A DNA stretch of 64,000 bases, taken from Pomphorhynchus laevis (lineage: Eukaryota; Acanthocephala; Palaeacanthocephala; Echinorhynchida; Pomphorhynchidae). The notes under the pieces were generated by a model. It did no database searches. It saw nothing but the letters and a program-made list of their open reading frames with translations, and was not told where the DNA came from. The translations under genes and the position numbers were made by a program. Each line of letters begins with the position of its first letter. Position 1 is the stretch's first letter. The stretch covers positions 1 to 64,000 of the forward strand of contig WNNJ02001303.1 of the NCBI GenBank assembly GCA_012934845.2, in the 5' to 3' direction. Shown piece after piece: positions 62,631 through 64,000 of this stretch.

Positions 62631-64000
62631 CTAAATTATAAAATTATTTGAAATTATAACTTTTAACTACAATTCAGATATGTATCTTTAGTTTCAAATA
62701 CTAAAATTAAACATTTTAGTATTTTCGTGTATTTAGTCTATAATAAATTAGATAAATTATTATCTAATTTTGATCGTACAATTTGGCGTGTCACTGCTTA
62801 TATTTACCAAATTATGACGTCATCAAATAGTTTAAGAAATTTAAAGTATCTCAAAATAGTTTAAATAGTTTAGTAGTCATCAAATAGTTTAAAATTTATT
62901 TTATACTAAGGTTCTCCATCCTAATATTTATAAAGATTTATAATATTTATAATTTAGATGCGAGATCTAAATTTGTGTAAAATGTGATTTAAAAATGTAG
63001 GAGCGCCAAACTGAAAAGAATCTAAATTTACCAAAATCTAAATTTCCTAATTTTTACAAATTAGGAAATTTGTAAAGAAATTTCCTAATTAATTAGAATA
63101 AGGGTTTTTAGTTAGCTTCGATATCATACCACCAAGAGATAAGCCAACGAAATATATATAGCTTTACTTAATACATTTTGACAATCGGAATTTAGAGAAG
63201 ATATAATTGTATTTGTGATATACTTGATAATAATATAAAATAATAGTATTTTAATAAATGCACCTGACGATATGCCAAAAACCATTTAGGCACAGTTTCA
63301 AAATTGGGCCTCAATCACAATACTGTCCACACAGTTTTCACACGGTTGATTTTCACATAGTTTTCACACAGATGGTGCAGTTTCAAAATTGGGCCTCAAT
63401 CACAATACTGTCCACATAGTTTTCACACAGATGGCGCAGTTTCAAAATTCGGGACTCAATGACAATACTGTCCACACAGTTGACGATATTTGCAGGTTAA
63501 CGTGACGGAGATATTATGATAGCAAATATATTGGCCAGACGAATAGAAAATATGGATCGACGAAAATCGTAACGCTCATCCATCCTTACTTAATTTAAAA
63601 TCTGCCTTGGACTATTAAATCAAAAATAGGATATAACAGGGGGAAATGCATTGTTTCTTCATATGATCATGCATTTGGATATAGACATAAAACAAAATAA
63701 ACTGAAATTTAGAAACAAAATTTGGAATTCAAAACAAAATGTTTAAATGTTTATCTCGTTATAAAACAAAATAAATTGTGAATTGACAAAATAAAAAAGA
63801 CAAAAACATATGCTTCTTTAGAGAAGATGTAGCTTATTTGGACGACATTTTTATCTACGAGTTTAGATAAAAAAGCTCATCAGTGATAATTTAATGTAAC
63901 AATACATTACCTGAAATACATTACAGATATAATAAAATTAGGGATATTGTAAACTTTGAAATTTGTTGTATTGTTTTTCCTCGATTTTCAAGCATTTTTG
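62631..64000. other. Right-hand flank within CSK (intron)
   Basis: No SH2 or SH3 coding segment found on the minus strand, so the next CSK exon lies outside or is too short to see. AT-rich apart from the tandem repeat at 63,293. Confidence 0.45.
63293..63490. repeat. Tandem repeat, three units of ~60-85 bp
   Basis: CAGTTTCAAAATTGGGCCTC begins units at 63,293, 63,378 and 63,437; each continues with CACAATACTGTCCACA and CAGTTTTCACAC. Unit lengths differ by an inserted GTTTTCACAC block. Confidence 0.9.

Noticed and set aside
62631-64000. Upstream SH2 exon of CSK within the window
   Set aside because: No FENLMQLVEHY-like segment or FLVRES motif found on the minus strand.

Overview
The window is AT-rich DNA from a metazoan, probably a repeat-laden invertebrate; I cannot name the species. 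Two host genes carry spliceosomal introns, and both encode animal signalling proteins (a multi-SH3 adaptor and a CSK-type tyrosine kinase). Introns are either very short (51-61 bp) or several kb long and packed with retroelements. No tRNA, rRNA or CRISPR array was seen.

Positions 1-17,000 are a retroelement graveyard with little host DNA. They hold several LINEs with a C-terminal restriction-like endonuclease (RLE type; copies A, D, E here and F at 26.9-29.5 kb), two larger AP-endonuclease LINEs with ORF1 and ORF2 (B, 3.3-7.4 kb; C, a CR1/Jockey-like element, 7.5-11.9 kb) and smaller LINE ends. Insertions are nested: RLE copy D lies in the 3' tail of C with a 16-bp target-site duplication. 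A 142-bp direct repeat flanks a tail-to-tail LINE pair. From 16.5 to 30 kb there is a tandemly duplicated acidic coding segment, a decayed RTE-clade LINE, head-to-tail Penelope-like elements (PLEs), and copies of a dispersed repeat with hammerhead-ribozyme-like core motifs in permuted order.

From 30,065 to 48,732 (+) run eight exons of a host gene encoding at least three SH3 domains, most like the p47phox/TKS (SH3PXD2) group. All splice phases agree and give 397 residues to the stop. From 62,630 down to 50,453 (-) run six exons of a C-terminal Src kinase (CSK) homologue: the end of SH2 plus a whole kinase domain, again with every phase consistent (312 residues in the window). The SH3 and start of SH2 should lie beyond the right edge. 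The two genes converge tail to tail, about 1.7 kb apart. Their long introns hold PLE pieces, one young CR1 copy, a foldback element and more copies of the hammerhead-like repeat.

The PLE family is notable: its GIY-YIG endonuclease is N-terminal to the reverse transcriptase, the permuted order known from the Naiad/Chlamys PLE group. Its 3' region carries a conserved block that can form an H-type pseudoknot and contains GAAAC and CTGATGA in the same order as the dispersed repeat. The best leads for something undescribed are the hammerhead-like repeat (including one copy inside an 18-bp perfect inverted repeat at 47,822-48,017), its fixed association with a LINE 3' tail at two loci, and the PLE 3' structure.
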